Below, in pieces: positions 17,548 through 26,163 of a stretch of DNA of 64,000 nt (positions are counted from its first letter, which is position 1; every line of letters begins with the position of its first letter). Source of the stretch: an uncultured Lachnospiraceae bacterium (GTDB lineage: Bacteria > Bacillota > Clostridia > Lachnospirales > Lachnospiraceae). Below the pieces are notes generated by a model. The model worked only from the letters and a program-made list of their open reading frames with translations. It made no database searches and was not told the origin of the DNA. Made by a program: the position numbers and the translations under genes. The stretch lies in the NCBI GenBank assembly GCA_934899185.1, contig CAKXYI010000001.1:310001-374000 (forward strand). The letters run 5' to 3'.

Positions 17548-18338
17548 TTTTTATTTTTTTCATCTGTAATCTGCCGCCCTTCGTGATCCATATGGTAATT
17601 GTCGCGGTGGATGAGTTCCGAGATCGGCACGATCTCATAGCCCTGGTCGCGCAAGGAATTGATAACCGTTTCTAAGGCATCCGCCGTATATGTCGCACCA
17701 TTGTGCATCAGGATAATGGATCCGTTTCCCAGATGCTTGTGTTCTGTGACTGTCTGCACGATAGAAGATACCCCATAGTTTTTCCAGTCCAGACTATCAA
17801 CATCCCACTGGATGGGGTAATAGCCCATCTCGCGCACCGTTGTAATGACCTCATTATCATAGTCGCCATAAGGTGGGCGAAACAAAAACATATCATAGCC
17901 GGTGATCTCTTTGACCTTGTCATGCACCTGCTGCAATTCCGATTTACATTCTTCCACAGACAGTTGTGACATATTCTTATGGTTTTCGCTATGGTTTCCC
18001 AGATCATGCCCTGCTTCATAGATAGCTTTTACATCATCCGGATATGACTCGACCCAGCCGCCGGTCATAAAAAAAGTCACATGCACATCATTCTTTTTCA
18101 AAATCTCCAGGATCCGCGCTGTATCCTCATTTCCCCATGCCGCATCAAAGGACAATGCCACCTTCTTTTCGTCCGTATCGACACAGTAGATGGGCAGTTC
18201 CCTGCCGCCAACACTCGCTGATGTTGTCAGCGCATTGGTCTGATATTGCCCGATCAGCCCTATACTAAGACAGAGCAGACCCAGTACGACCAGACCTGCT
18301 CTGATTTTATTGTTTTTATGTTTTTGATAATCAGCCAT
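17544..18338 (-). CDS. PdaB-like polysaccharide deacetylase
   Basis: A 264-residue CE4 protein with an N-terminal signal anchor (IRAGLVVLGLLCLSIGLIG) and a NodB domain: motif 1 SFDAAWG, motif 2 HSENH, motif 3 RPPYGDYD, then DVDSLDW and LMHNG. SFDAAWG, with Ala replacing the second Asp of TFDDG, is typical of the sporulation-linked PdaB group, which acts on peptidoglycan-type sugars outside the membrane. ATG 18338 is preferred to an upstream TTG. It fits with the Spo0A gene elsewhere in the window. Confidence 0.9.
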   Translation of the reverse strand: MADYQKHKNNKIRAGLVVLGLLCLSIGLIGQYQTNALTTSASVGGRELPIYCVDTDEKKVALSFDAAWGNEDTARILEILKKNDVHVTFFMTGGWVESYPDDVKAIYEAGHDLGNHSENHKNMSQLSVEECKSELQQVHDKVKEITGYDMFLFRPPYGDYDNEVITTVREMGYYPIQWDVDSLDWKNYGVSSIVQTVTEHKHLGNGSIILMHNGATYTADALETVINSLRDQGYEIVPISELIHRDNYHMDHEGRQITDEKNKN

Positions 18339-18388
18339 ATGTTTCCCCAAGACCTCACTTGGTTTATCCTATGACCCGGCTTTTGTTT

Positions 18389-19873
18389 TTATGCATCCGA
18401 TCTGGAATAGGCATTTTTCATCTGGTTGCTCAATTCATAAAGAACCTTATCCAGTGTGTCTGCCGTTTCTTTCTGCAACATATCGGCGATCGCCTGATTT
18501 GCCTTATGGCGCAACTGACAGCGTTTTTCCACATCCCGCTCTTTTTCGATCACAGCATCGTATTTGCCGATCAACTCATGTCCTTTTGCCGCCACTTTTT
18601 CCTGATATCTCTCGATATGGAAGATAGACTTGCCATAAGAAGCATCTGCCATGGCTGCGATCATACGGCTGTTCCAATAGAAATTGTCAGTGGAAACCGC
18701 CTTGGTCGTATTGGACATATATGCCGGTGTTTCTGTCACATTCGCGTAGAAAGGCACCAGTACATTAAAGACATTGGAAGCAAAGGCAATCCACTGGATA
18801 ACGCGCTGATCTTCCGGCGCATACGGGCGCATCTGCACGACAGATAAAAAATCATTGCGGTTGATGCCGATAGAACGATATGCACCAGCCATAGATTTGT
18901 CCCCATAGGCTGCATAAGGATCATAAGGTGTCCCCTGAAAATGCGCAGAAAGCACATATTTGACATCCTCTATCGTGACCTTTTTCTCTGGCACCACGCA
19001 CCACGGGATATCATCTGAAAATGGTGTAAAGTCTGCATCCGGTCCATCCCACTTGGCAGAATTTGGATTCAAAGAACGCTCCATATACCACGCACGAGGT
19101 GTATTGTACACATGGTCAGAATCATCATGACTGCCAAAAGCATCTCTCGGATTAAAATCACCGTCCAGAGAAAGATCCAGATGATTTTTCTCGATAAAGT
19201 CTGCCAGATCCGCAGAACACATAAAGTCCTTCTGCTGACCCAATCCATCCTCGATATCAAAGTAATCAATGCCTAACTGATTTGGCATAACGACATAGGC
19301 ATCATCCGGCACACGTCTGGCGATCCAATGATGTCCGCCGATCGTCTCCAGCCACCAGATCTCATCCAGATCCTGAAAAGCAATGCCGTTCATCTCATAG
19401 GTACCGTACTGCTCCAACAAAGAACCCAGACGTTTTACGCCCTCTCTGGCACTAGTGATATAAGGAAGTACAATGTAGACGATATCTTCTTCGCCGATAC
19501 CTCCGGCAATCTCCTCGGTATCCTCAGTCTTTTCCTGATAAACGACCAGAGGATCTGCTCCCAGGACACGCGGGTTGGAAGTGATCGTCTCCGTTGCCGT
19601 CATGGCAACATGCGCCTCATTGACACCACAGGCTGCCCAGATACCCTCGCCCTTCAAGGCATTTGGTACAGCAGTATAACGCATCGGATCTCCCGGGAGT
19701 TCGATCTTTACATGGGAAAGTTCCGAAGTATATACCTTTGGCTGTTTTGCCGGATCCATGGCAATAAATTTCTTTGGAGTAAAATGTCCGGAACCGGAAT
19801 CGTCGTTGCGGGCGATCATGGTCGAGCCATCATATGATGCATTTTTTCCAACTAAAATGGTAGTACAAGGCAT
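18389..19873 (-). CDS. C69 family dipeptidase
   Basis: A 494-residue Ntn-hydrolase of peptidase family C69 (PepD-like). The nucleophile is the N-terminal cysteine in MPCTTILVGKNASYDGST, exposed after removal of the first residues; MIARNDD and VAMTATETI are further family signatures. These enzymes hydrolyse dipeptides in the cytosol. AGGAGG lies upstream of ATG 19873. The gene lies downstream of pyk, with a long hairpin between them. Confidence 0.93.
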   Translation of the reverse strand: MPCTTILVGKNASYDGSTMIARNDDSGSGHFTPKKFIAMDPAKQPKVYTSELSHVKIELPGDPMRYTAVPNALKGEGIWAACGVNEAHVAMTATETITSNPRVLGADPLVVYQEKTEDTEEIAGGIGEEDIVYIVLPYITSAREGVKRLGSLLEQYGTYEMNGIAFQDLDEIWWLETIGGHHWIARRVPDDAYVVMPNQLGIDYFDIEDGLGQQKDFMCSADLADFIEKNHLDLSLDGDFNPRDAFGSHDDSDHVYNTPRAWYMERSLNPNSAKWDGPDADFTPFSDDIPWCVVPEKKVTIEDVKYVLSAHFQGTPYDPYAAYGDKSMAGAYRSIGINRNDFLSVVQMRPYAPEDQRVIQWIAFASNVFNVLVPFYANVTETPAYMSNTTKAVSTDNFYWNSRMIAAMADASYGKSIFHIERYQEKVAAKGHELIGKYDAVIEKERDVEKRCQLRHKANQAIADMLQKETADTLDKVLYELSNQMKNAYSRSDA

Positions 19874-19924
19874 AATTTTGTTCCTCCTGTAAAATAATTT
19901 TGTTTAAAATGTAGGTCAAAATAA

Positions 19925-19986
19925 ATGTGCAGTTGCATAGGACATTGCAGGGACGCCCTAACAATTGTTCTATGTCAACTGCACAT
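19925..19986 (-). terminator. Long hairpin between pyk and the dipeptidase gene
   Basis: ATGTGCAGTTG-CATAGGACA (19925 on) pairs with TGTTCTATG-T-CAACTGCACAT (to 19986), giving a roughly 20-bp stem with one bulge and a 20-base loop. On the minus strand it follows pyk by seven bases and is trailed by TTTATTTTG, so it is a likely pyk terminator or 3' stabiliser. Confidence 0.65.
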
Positions 19987-19993
19987 ATATATT

Positions 19994-21418
19994 TTACACA
20001 ATATGAGCCTTAAGTAAGTTCGTTGTACCTGCAATTCCAAGCGGTACACCAGCAGTAAGAACTACCGTGTCTCCTTCCTGAATCAAGCCAGCCTCCTTAG
20101 AGCGCTCAAGTGCATGATCAAACAATTCGTCTGCATCCTGCTTTTCTTCGATCTTCAGTGGAATCACACCCCAGCACAGATTTAACTGGCGACAGACTTT
20201 ATCGGATATACATCCACCGATGACCGGACTCTGTGGGCGATACTTGGAGATCATGCGGGCAGTACGTCCGGACTTGGTGACCGTCACAATACTGGTTGCA
20301 TTCAGATCACCAGCCATCAGACAAGCGGTATGGGAAATCGCATCGGTAATGCTTGGCTTGTCATTGGTCTTGCGGGCACGCAGTCTTGAAATATAGTTGA
20401 TGTCCGCCTCTGTACGCAGTGCGATACGCACCATGGTCTCGACTGCCTCCACCGGATAATCACCGGCAGCGGTCTCACCGGAAAGCATGATAGCACTGGT
20501 GCCGTCATAGATCGCGTTGGCAACGTCAGTTGCCTCTGCTCTGGTTGGTCTTGGATGGTTCATCATAGAGTCAAGCATCTGGGTCGCTGTAACAACCACT
20601 TTACCGGCATTGTATGCCTTTTTAATGATCATCTTCTGGATGATTGGCACTTCCTCGATTGGAATCTCAACACCCATATCACCACGGGCAACCATGATAC
20701 CATCGGCTGCTTCAATGATCTCATCAATATTCTGGATCCCCTGATGATTCTCGATCTTAGCAATGATCTTGATATCATCTCCGCCATGCTCATGTAAAAT
20801 ATCACGTAATTCCTTTACATCTGCCGCGGTTCTGACAAAGGAAGCCGCGATAAAATCAAAGTCTTCCTTTACTGCAAATACGATATCCTTGTAGTCCTTA
20901 GGACTAACATAGTCCATAGATAATTCAACGTTTGGTACATTGACACCCTTTTTATTGGACACCTTACCACCATTGACAACTTTGCAGACAATATCGGTAT
21001 CTGTAACATCCGTAACGGTCATTTCGATCAGTCCATCGTCAATCAGAATGTGTGTGCCTGCTGCTACATCCTTTGGCAGATCCTTGTAACTAACAGAGAC
21101 ACGGTTCTCATCACCCATGATCTCGTCTGTCGTCAACGTAAAGGTCTGTCCTGCCTCTAACATGACCTTGCCTTCTGCAAATTCGCGGAGACGGATTTCC
21201 GGTCCCTTGGTATCCAAAAGTGCCGCTACCGGCAAATTTAATTTATCTCGTGTCGCACGCAGTTGGGTCAAACGTCCCATCTGTTCCTCGTGATCTCCAT
21301 GTGAAAAGTTAAAACGGGCAACGTTCATACCTGCCAACATCAACTTCTCCAGTATGCCTTCCTTTTCTGTGGAAGGACCCATTGTACAAATAATTTTTGT
21401 CTTTCTGACTTGTTCCAT
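19994..21418 (-). CDS. pyk: Pyruvate kinase
   Basis: A 474-residue glycolytic enzyme that makes ATP and pyruvate from PEP and ADP. It carries TKIICTMGPST, the metal/substrate motif IIAKIENHQGI and the active-site lysine, VARGDMGVEIP, and ATQMLDSM. The C-terminal allosteric domain is present (SIVTVTKSGRTARMISKYRP), but the extra PEP-utiliser-like domain found on some Firmicute enzymes is absent. It follows arcC by 28 bases in the same direction. Confidence 0.97.
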   Translation of the reverse strand: MEQVRKTKIICTMGPSTEKEGILEKLMLAGMNVARFNFSHGDHEEQMGRLTQLRATRDKLNLPVAALLDTKGPEIRLREFAEGKVMLEAGQTFTLTTDEIMGDENRVSVSYKDLPKDVAAGTHILIDDGLIEMTVTDVTDTDIVCKVVNGGKVSNKKGVNVPNVELSMDYVSPKDYKDIVFAVKEDFDFIAASFVRTAADVKELRDILHEHGGDDIKIIAKIENHQGIQNIDEIIEAADGIMVARGDMGVEIPIEEVPIIQKMIIKKAYNAGKVVVTATQMLDSMMNHPRPTRAEATDVANAIYDGTSAIMLSGETAAGDYPVEAVETMVRIALRTEADINYISRLRARKTNDKPSITDAISHTACLMAGDLNATSIVTVTKSGRTARMISKYRPQSPVIGGCISDKVCRQLNLCWGVIPLKIEEKQDADELFDHALERSKEAGLIQEGDTVVLTAGVPLGIAGTTNLLKAHIV

Positions 21419-21446
21419 TTTCTTTTCCTATCCTTATTCTCAATTC

Positions 21447-22379
21447 TTATTTGCCAATCATGGTGCCATTTTCGCCACCAATCGCAGCATCTTCTGCGGA
21501 AAGTTTTGTGATCAGCACTTTGCGGATCGCAGAATCTCCAATGTAATCTACTGCCGCCTGGATCTTTGGAAGCATCGTACCTTCCTCAAATTCTCCGGCT
21601 GCCATGTAGTTTTTCGCATCCTTTATGCTCATATAGTCCAGAGGTTTTTCATGGTCTGTGTCAAAGCCCAGGCACACCTTATCTACACCGGTCAAAATAA
21701 CAAGCATATCTGCATTTAACTGATCTGCCAGGTGTCCGGCAATCGTATCTTTTTCAATGACCGCACTCGCGCCTTTTAAGTGGTTATCCTGCTGTAATAC
21801 CGGGATACCGCCACCACCGCAGGCAATCACGACCTGTCCCGCATCGCAAAGTGCCTTGATCGCATCAATCTCCACGATATCCATTGGCTTTGGTGTCGCC
21901 ACAATACGTCGGTAGCCGCCTTCAACGGCAACAACATGGTTGCCTTTCTTTTCTTCTTCCGCAGCCTCTGCCTCGCTCATCACACGGCCGATCACCTTGC
22001 TCGGTTTGTAAAAGGCTTCATCATAAGGATCTACCATGACCTGCGTCAGAACGGTAGAAACCGTCTTGTATATTCCATGGGTCAAAAGTTCACTGCGAAT
22101 CGCATTCTGTAAGTCATATCCGATATATCCCTGACTCATTGCAGAACATACCGACATCGGTGTGGCAGTGTATTCCGGGTATAATCTGCAAAACTCAGAC
22201 ATAGCCGTATGTATCATACTGACCTGCGGACCGTTGCTATGGGTGATGACCACCTGATAATCCTGTTTGATAAATTCAGCCACTGCCTTTGCAGTCTTGA
22301 CCAGAGCCTTCTGCTGCTCCGGAAGTGTTGTCCCTAAAGCATCATGGCCTAATGCAATTACGATTCTCTTCTTCTCCAT
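21447..22379 (-). CDS. arcC: Carbamate kinase
   Basis: A 310-residue carbamate kinase (RIVIALGHDALG, THSNGPQVSMI, ACGGGGIPV, EKDTIAGHLADQL, GTMLPKIQAA). It makes ATP from carbamoyl phosphate at the end of the arginine deiminase or related pathways. arcA and arcB are not in the window. The usual GGNAL turn appears as GHDAL, a visible substitution near the substrate site. It lies just upstream of pyk, so two ATP-producing kinases may share a transcript. Confidence 0.94.
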   Translation of the reverse strand: MEKKRIVIALGHDALGTTLPEQQKALVKTAKAVAEFIKQDYQVVITHSNGPQVSMIHTAMSEFCRLYPEYTATPMSVCSAMSQGYIGYDLQNAIRSELLTHGIYKTVSTVLTQVMVDPYDEAFYKPSKVIGRVMSEAEAAEEEKKGNHVVAVEGGYRRIVATPKPMDIVEIDAIKALCDAGQVVIACGGGGIPVLQQDNHLKGASAVIEKDTIAGHLADQLNADMLVILTGVDKVCLGFDTDHEKPLDYMSIKDAKNYMAAGEFEEGTMLPKIQAAVDYIGDSAIRKVLITKLSAEDAAIGGENGTMIGK

Positions 22380-22468
22380 CTGCTAAACCTCCATCCTACT
22401 GTTCGTAAAGAAAATAACACTTCTTTACCAAGTTAAATATTATCATAATAGCCCGCCTGCAACAAGCC

Positions 22469-22505
22469 AAAAAAGAGCGAAAATCTCTTTATCAGAAATT
22501 TTCGC
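22469..22505 (-). terminator. Terminator of the htrA-like gene
   Basis: GCGAAAATCTC (22477-22487) pairs with GAAATTTTCGC (22495-22505), followed on the minus strand by CTTTTTTGG. Confidence 0.8.
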
Positions 22506-22526
22506 CCCTCCAATATTCGTCCTGCT

Positions 22527-23999
22527 TTATTTTCTCTTGGTAAGTGTGACTTCCATGGTTTTTTCTTCATAATTGTTGGATGCCTGTGCAACAACAACGT
22601 CCACCTTGGTTCCTGCCTTCAAATATTGCATCACATTAGATATCTCATCCATAGAACTTACTTCTCTGCCATTGAAAGATACGATGATGTCGCCTTTCTG
22701 GATACCAGCCTTGCTAGCTGCACTATTGGCTGCTACCTTTGTGACATACACACCGGTCGGCATATCATACTGTTTTGATACATCGCTGGCAACGTCTACG
22801 CCCGCAATGCCGAAGTAAGCTGCTTCATCATCGGAAACTACTTCCTGATTGATGATAGTCTCGATGATATCCTTTGCGGTAGAGATCGGGATGGCATAAC
22901 CCATACCCTCAACCTTGGTATCTGAATATTTTGCAGAAACAATACCGATGACCTCACCTTTCATGTTCAAAAGTGCGCCGCCACTGTTACCAGGGTTTAC
23001 GGCGGCATCCGTCTGCATCAGGGTACTGGTAACGGTGTTGCCTGATTCGTCCTCTAACTGAACTTCACGACTGAGTGCACTGATGACACCGGTTGTAACC
23101 GACTGTCCATAACCAAGTGCGTTACCGATAACAACAGAGGATTCACCAACCTGTACCTGATCGGAATCACCAAGTGTTGCCACCTTGATCGCATCCATGG
23201 TGCTGTCTTCCACATCTGAAAGCGCAACTGCTACGACTGCAAGGTCTACAGACGAATCTGTTCCCTTTATGGTTGCCGGGGCTGCACTGCCATCGTTAAA
23301 GGTGATCGTCAGTGATTCTGCACCGGATACCACATGGTTGTTGGTTGCAATGTAAAGATAATCGTTATCCTGACTGACAATGATACCGGATCCTGCGGAT
23401 TCACTCTCGTAGGTCTTGGTCTGACCAAACATGCTACGATATTCCGTATAGGAAATATTGGTAACCGCCACGATCGCCGGCATGACATTGTCTACAATAT
23501 CGGAAACATCTGATACTGTCGTTGCCGTCGAAACCGCGGTACTGTCCACACTGTCATTGGTGGTCAATGTCTTTGCGGTTGCCGCGGTCAGATCTACGCC
23601 TGTCTTCTTGCTGATCGCATAAGTCACACCACTAAAAGTGCCGCCTGCTACCAAGCCAAAGACAAGTGCTATTGCAACGACCTTCATCAACTTATTGCCA
23701 AAATTGCCCTTGGAAAAGAATTGTTTGATCTTGCCATTGCCATTTCTATGATGCTTCTCATGACCGCCTGCATTCTTTCCACCATAAGGATTGTAGTTGT
23801 AGGTGTTCTGCTCCTGGTAAGCATTCTGCTGATAACTCGTCCCGGCATCACTCGTATAGGTCTGTCCGCGCTGCTGACCTGTAATCGTATTTTCTCCCTG
23901 ATTGATATCAGAGTAACTATAAGAATAAACGGAACTCTCCTGTTCTCCATTATTATTCTGCGTGTTCTCGCCTTGTGTATTCTGATCGAACTCGCTCAT
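22527..23999 (-). CDS. HtrA/DegP-like S1C serine protease
   Basis: A 490-residue membrane-anchored protease. An Asn/Gln/Tyr-rich cytoplasmic N terminus (about 1-90) is followed by one transmembrane helix (KVVAIALVFGLVAGGTFSG, about 105-125), a trypsin-like domain with His in TNNHVV, Asp in SVDLAVV and Ser in NPGNSGGALL, and a C-terminal PDZ domain (GVYVTKVAANSAASKAGIQ). It degrades or refolds misfolded proteins at the outer face of the membrane. AAAGGAG lies upstream of ATG 23999. It is monocistronic with its own terminator. Confidence 0.94.
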   Translation of the reverse strand: MSEFDQNTQGENTQNNNGEQESSVYSYSYSDINQGENTITGQQRGQTYTSDAGTSYQQNAYQEQNTYNYNPYGGKNAGGHEKHHRNGNGKIKQFFSKGNFGNKLMKVVAIALVFGLVAGGTFSGVTYAISKKTGVDLTAATAKTLTTNDSVDSTAVSTATTVSDVSDIVDNVMPAIVAVTNISYTEYRSMFGQTKTYESESAGSGIIVSQDNDYLYIATNNHVVSGAESLTITFNDGSAAPATIKGTDSSVDLAVVAVALSDVEDSTMDAIKVATLGDSDQVQVGESSVVIGNALGYGQSVTTGVISALSREVQLEDESGNTVTSTLMQTDAAVNPGNSGGALLNMKGEVIGIVSAKYSDTKVEGMGYAIPISTAKDIIETIINQEVVSDDEAAYFGIAGVDVASDVSKQYDMPTGVYVTKVAANSAASKAGIQKGDIIVSFNGREVSSMDEISNVMQYLKAGTKVDVVVAQASNNYEEKTMEVTLTKRK

Positions 24000-24103
24000 T
24001 TGTATCGTCTCCTTTCCGTTCCTTGCTTATGTCACTTAGTGTAGGGGTTAATTGTGATAACTTTGTGATGAAAGATAGGACATTTTTTGAAGTCTTGTGG
24101 GCG

Positions 24104-24686
24104 ACGGATACAGTGAACCGGACATGAGGCCGAGGTTTATTACAAACCTGCGCAAAGGCAGACAAACAGACGACGACAGAGTCTATCTGGATAAGTTGTG
24201 CTTTGGAGCAGGTTAGGTGAGTCTCTTTGATGACAATTTTGCTTGCATGGGGCTGTCTTTTGCAAAACTTCGACAGTTGCCGGGATGTGTCCGTCAGGGG
24301 CAGATATTCAGAGCTTCGTTTATAAGAGATTTTACGAACTTGCCATAGCAGACAACTTCCATCGGCTGGCAACCGGCGCAAACGAACATCCTTGTGCGGT
24401 TGCGCCATCTCGGGTACATCCATGTACCCTCGTTGCCAGTCCTACTGCAAGTTCTAAAATCTCTAATTCACTTCGCATTCATATCTGCTCCTGACGAACA
24501 TCATCCCTAGCGACTGTCTAACTTTGCAAAGACAGCACTAATAAATAAAAGCAAATTGTCATCTATAGAGACTCCCTGTTCTGCGACAGCACAATCTTAT
24601 CCAGATAGACTCTGTCGTTGGCTGCTTGTCTGCCCTAATCTTCTCTCACGATAAACCTCTGCCTCATGTCCGGTTCGCTGTATCCA
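24104..24686. repeat. Two diverged ~240-bp elements in inverted orientation
   Basis: The plus strand from 24104 and the reverse complement from 24686 match in ordered blocks: GGATACAG(T/C)GAACCGGACA, TGAGGC, GAGGTTTAT, GGCAGACAA, CGACAGAGTCTATCTGGATA, GAGTCTCT, GATGACAATTT, GCTGTCTTT, CGTCAGG, GCAGATAT, AGAGATTTTA, GAACTTGC. Variable stretches lie between. The centre (24347-24447) adds nested hairpins, including GGGTACAT/ATGTACCC at 24412-24429. This fills most of an 840-base gap without a credible gene. It could be a structured RNA, a relic of a palindromic mobile repeat, or two inverted copies of a small RNA element. Confidence 0.7.
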
Positions 24687-24708
24687 CTATAGCATCATCT
24701 GCAAGACG

Positions 24709-24743
24709 CAGAGGCGAGATACGCTCTGCGAATCTCGCCTCTG
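24709..24743. repeat. Perfect 12-bp hairpin beside the inverted repeat
   Basis: CAGAGGCGAGAT and ATCTCGCCTCTG form a perfect stem around an 11-base loop. Neither side has a T-run, so it is probably not a simple terminator; it lies 23 bases from the long inverted repeat and may belong to it. Confidence 0.7.
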
Positions 24744-24800
24744 ATTAGCGGTCGTCAAAGACACCGCATAAATGCGTGTATTTTCCTCGTCGCCATAACA

Positions 24801-24828
24801 AAAAATCCGAGGGGGTAATCCCTCGGAT
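24801..24828 (-). terminator. Terminator of the LCP gene
   Basis: ATCCGAGGG (24805-24813) and CCCTCGGAT (24820-24828) pair around a six-base loop, followed on the minus strand by TTTTTTG. Confidence 0.88.
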
Positions 24829-24844
24829 CTTCATGTGTATAGAT

Positions 24845-26056
24845 CTAGAAGCCGTAATCCAACGCATCGTCTTGCGTATAGCCGGTAAAGTTTACAATAT
24901 CATCACTGATCTTGATCAGTTCATCAGACAACTGTGCATCCTCATTTCCAAACAGATATGCATGAAGATATTTTACATTGGATTCCAGTGTACAAGGTAC
25001 GACCAAACTTCCCTGCGAGCCAAAACTACCTGTTCGCTTAGCAAATGGAAATCCTGCGGTTCCTGCCAATTGGTAATCCTTCATGGATGTTGCCATGGAA
25101 ATGATCTGTGTCATGGTAAAATTGGTGCCGATATCATCAAATACCGCATCTACCAGATTGTTCAGATCACTCAGGCTTGCGCCATCTAATTTTGCTACCA
25201 TCTGCTCTAAAACAGTTCTCTGTCGCTCCGCACGACCAAAGTCGCCACCTGCGGTATAGCGGATACGGCAATAGGCAACTGCCTGCACACCATTGACAGT
25301 CTGACGACCTACAGATACGTTGCCGCCCTTGCGTCCGGTAATCTCGGATGTCATTGCAATGTAACCACCAACACCATTCATATATGATGCTTCTTCATCC
25401 GTGATATCCAGTTCAATACCGCCCAAGGCATCTACCGCCTCAGCCAGGGCATAGAAGTCAACGGATACATATTTTTGAATGTTCAGATCTAGGTTGCGGT
25501 TCAGCATCTCAATGGCTTCCTGCGGTCCGCCATGATTGTATGCATAATTACATTTACGGAATGTCTCATCGCCGTCCACATCCAAACAGGTATCACGGTA
25601 AACAGATACCAGTTTTACTTCCTTAGTGTTGTTGTTGATGCTACAGATCATGATACTGTCACTGTTACCGGAATCATAATTACCGGTCGAACGGTTGTCC
25701 ACACCAAACAAGGCGATTGTCGTATAATCATCCAGAAGATCCTGTGTCTCTTCATCCAGATTATTGGTCTTTAAGTTCTTCAGATCATCCCAGTTGATCA
25801 GCCCGACCTTCAACCACAGGAAAAGACCTGCCAAGAGCAGAAGCAAAACGATCACCTCAATGATGAGGATAGTCTTTCTTCTCTTTCTGCGTTTCTGGCT
25901 ACGGGTCATTTTTTTACCCTTCTTGCCTTTGCCACGCACCTCTTCCTCACGGTTGCGGTGTGAACCGCTACGGCTGCCACTGCGCGAAGCACTACTGCGC
26001 TTTCTTTCGGATGTCTCCTGTGGCATTTCTATATTGTATATTTCTTTTTTTGCCAT
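24845..26056 (-). CDS. LytR-CpsA-Psr (LCP) family protein
   Basis: A 403-residue membrane protein. A basic, Ser/Arg-rich cytoplasmic N terminus (about 1-65) precedes one transmembrane helix (TILIIEVIVLLLLLAGLFLWL) and the extracellular LCP domain: IALFGVDNR, SDSIMICSIN, LVSVYRDT, YVSVDFYALAEAVDALGGIELDI, RIRYTAGGDFGRAERQR. LCP enzymes attach undecaprenyl-linked glycopolymers to peptidoglycan. ATG 26056 is chosen for the GGGAG before it. It ends the first polysaccharide block and probably anchors the product of that locus to the wall. Confidence 0.94.
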   Translation of the reverse strand: MAKKEIYNIEMPQETSERKRSSASRSGSRSGSHRNREEEVRGKGKKGKKMTRSQKRRKRRKTILIIEVIVLLLLLAGLFLWLKVGLINWDDLKNLKTNNLDEETQDLLDDYTTIALFGVDNRSTGNYDSGNSDSIMICSINNNTKEVKLVSVYRDTCLDVDGDETFRKCNYAYNHGGPQEAIEMLNRNLDLNIQKYVSVDFYALAEAVDALGGIELDITDEEASYMNGVGGYIAMTSEITGRKGGNVSVGRQTVNGVQAVAYCRIRYTAGGDFGRAERQRTVLEQMVAKLDGASLSDLNNLVDAVFDDIGTNFTMTQIISMATSMKDYQLAGTAGFPFAKRTGSFGSQGSLVVPCTLESNVKYLHAYLFGNEDAQLSDELIKISDDIVNFTGYTQDDALDYGF

Positions 26057-26163
26057 TTCATTCTCCCTTGTGGAATCCTCTTTACAAAATTGCACATATC
26101 AAAATAAAATTTTATACCATAACAAGTTTGTCGTCAAGAAATACCACACTTTATTCACAGATA

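Noticed and set aside
23953..24494. Open frames on both strands inside the inverted-repeat gap (156 aa minus, 83 aa plus)
   Set aside because: They run across the repeat arms and the htrA leader, have no ribosome site and no protein-like composition; the DNA is better explained as a repeat or RNA.
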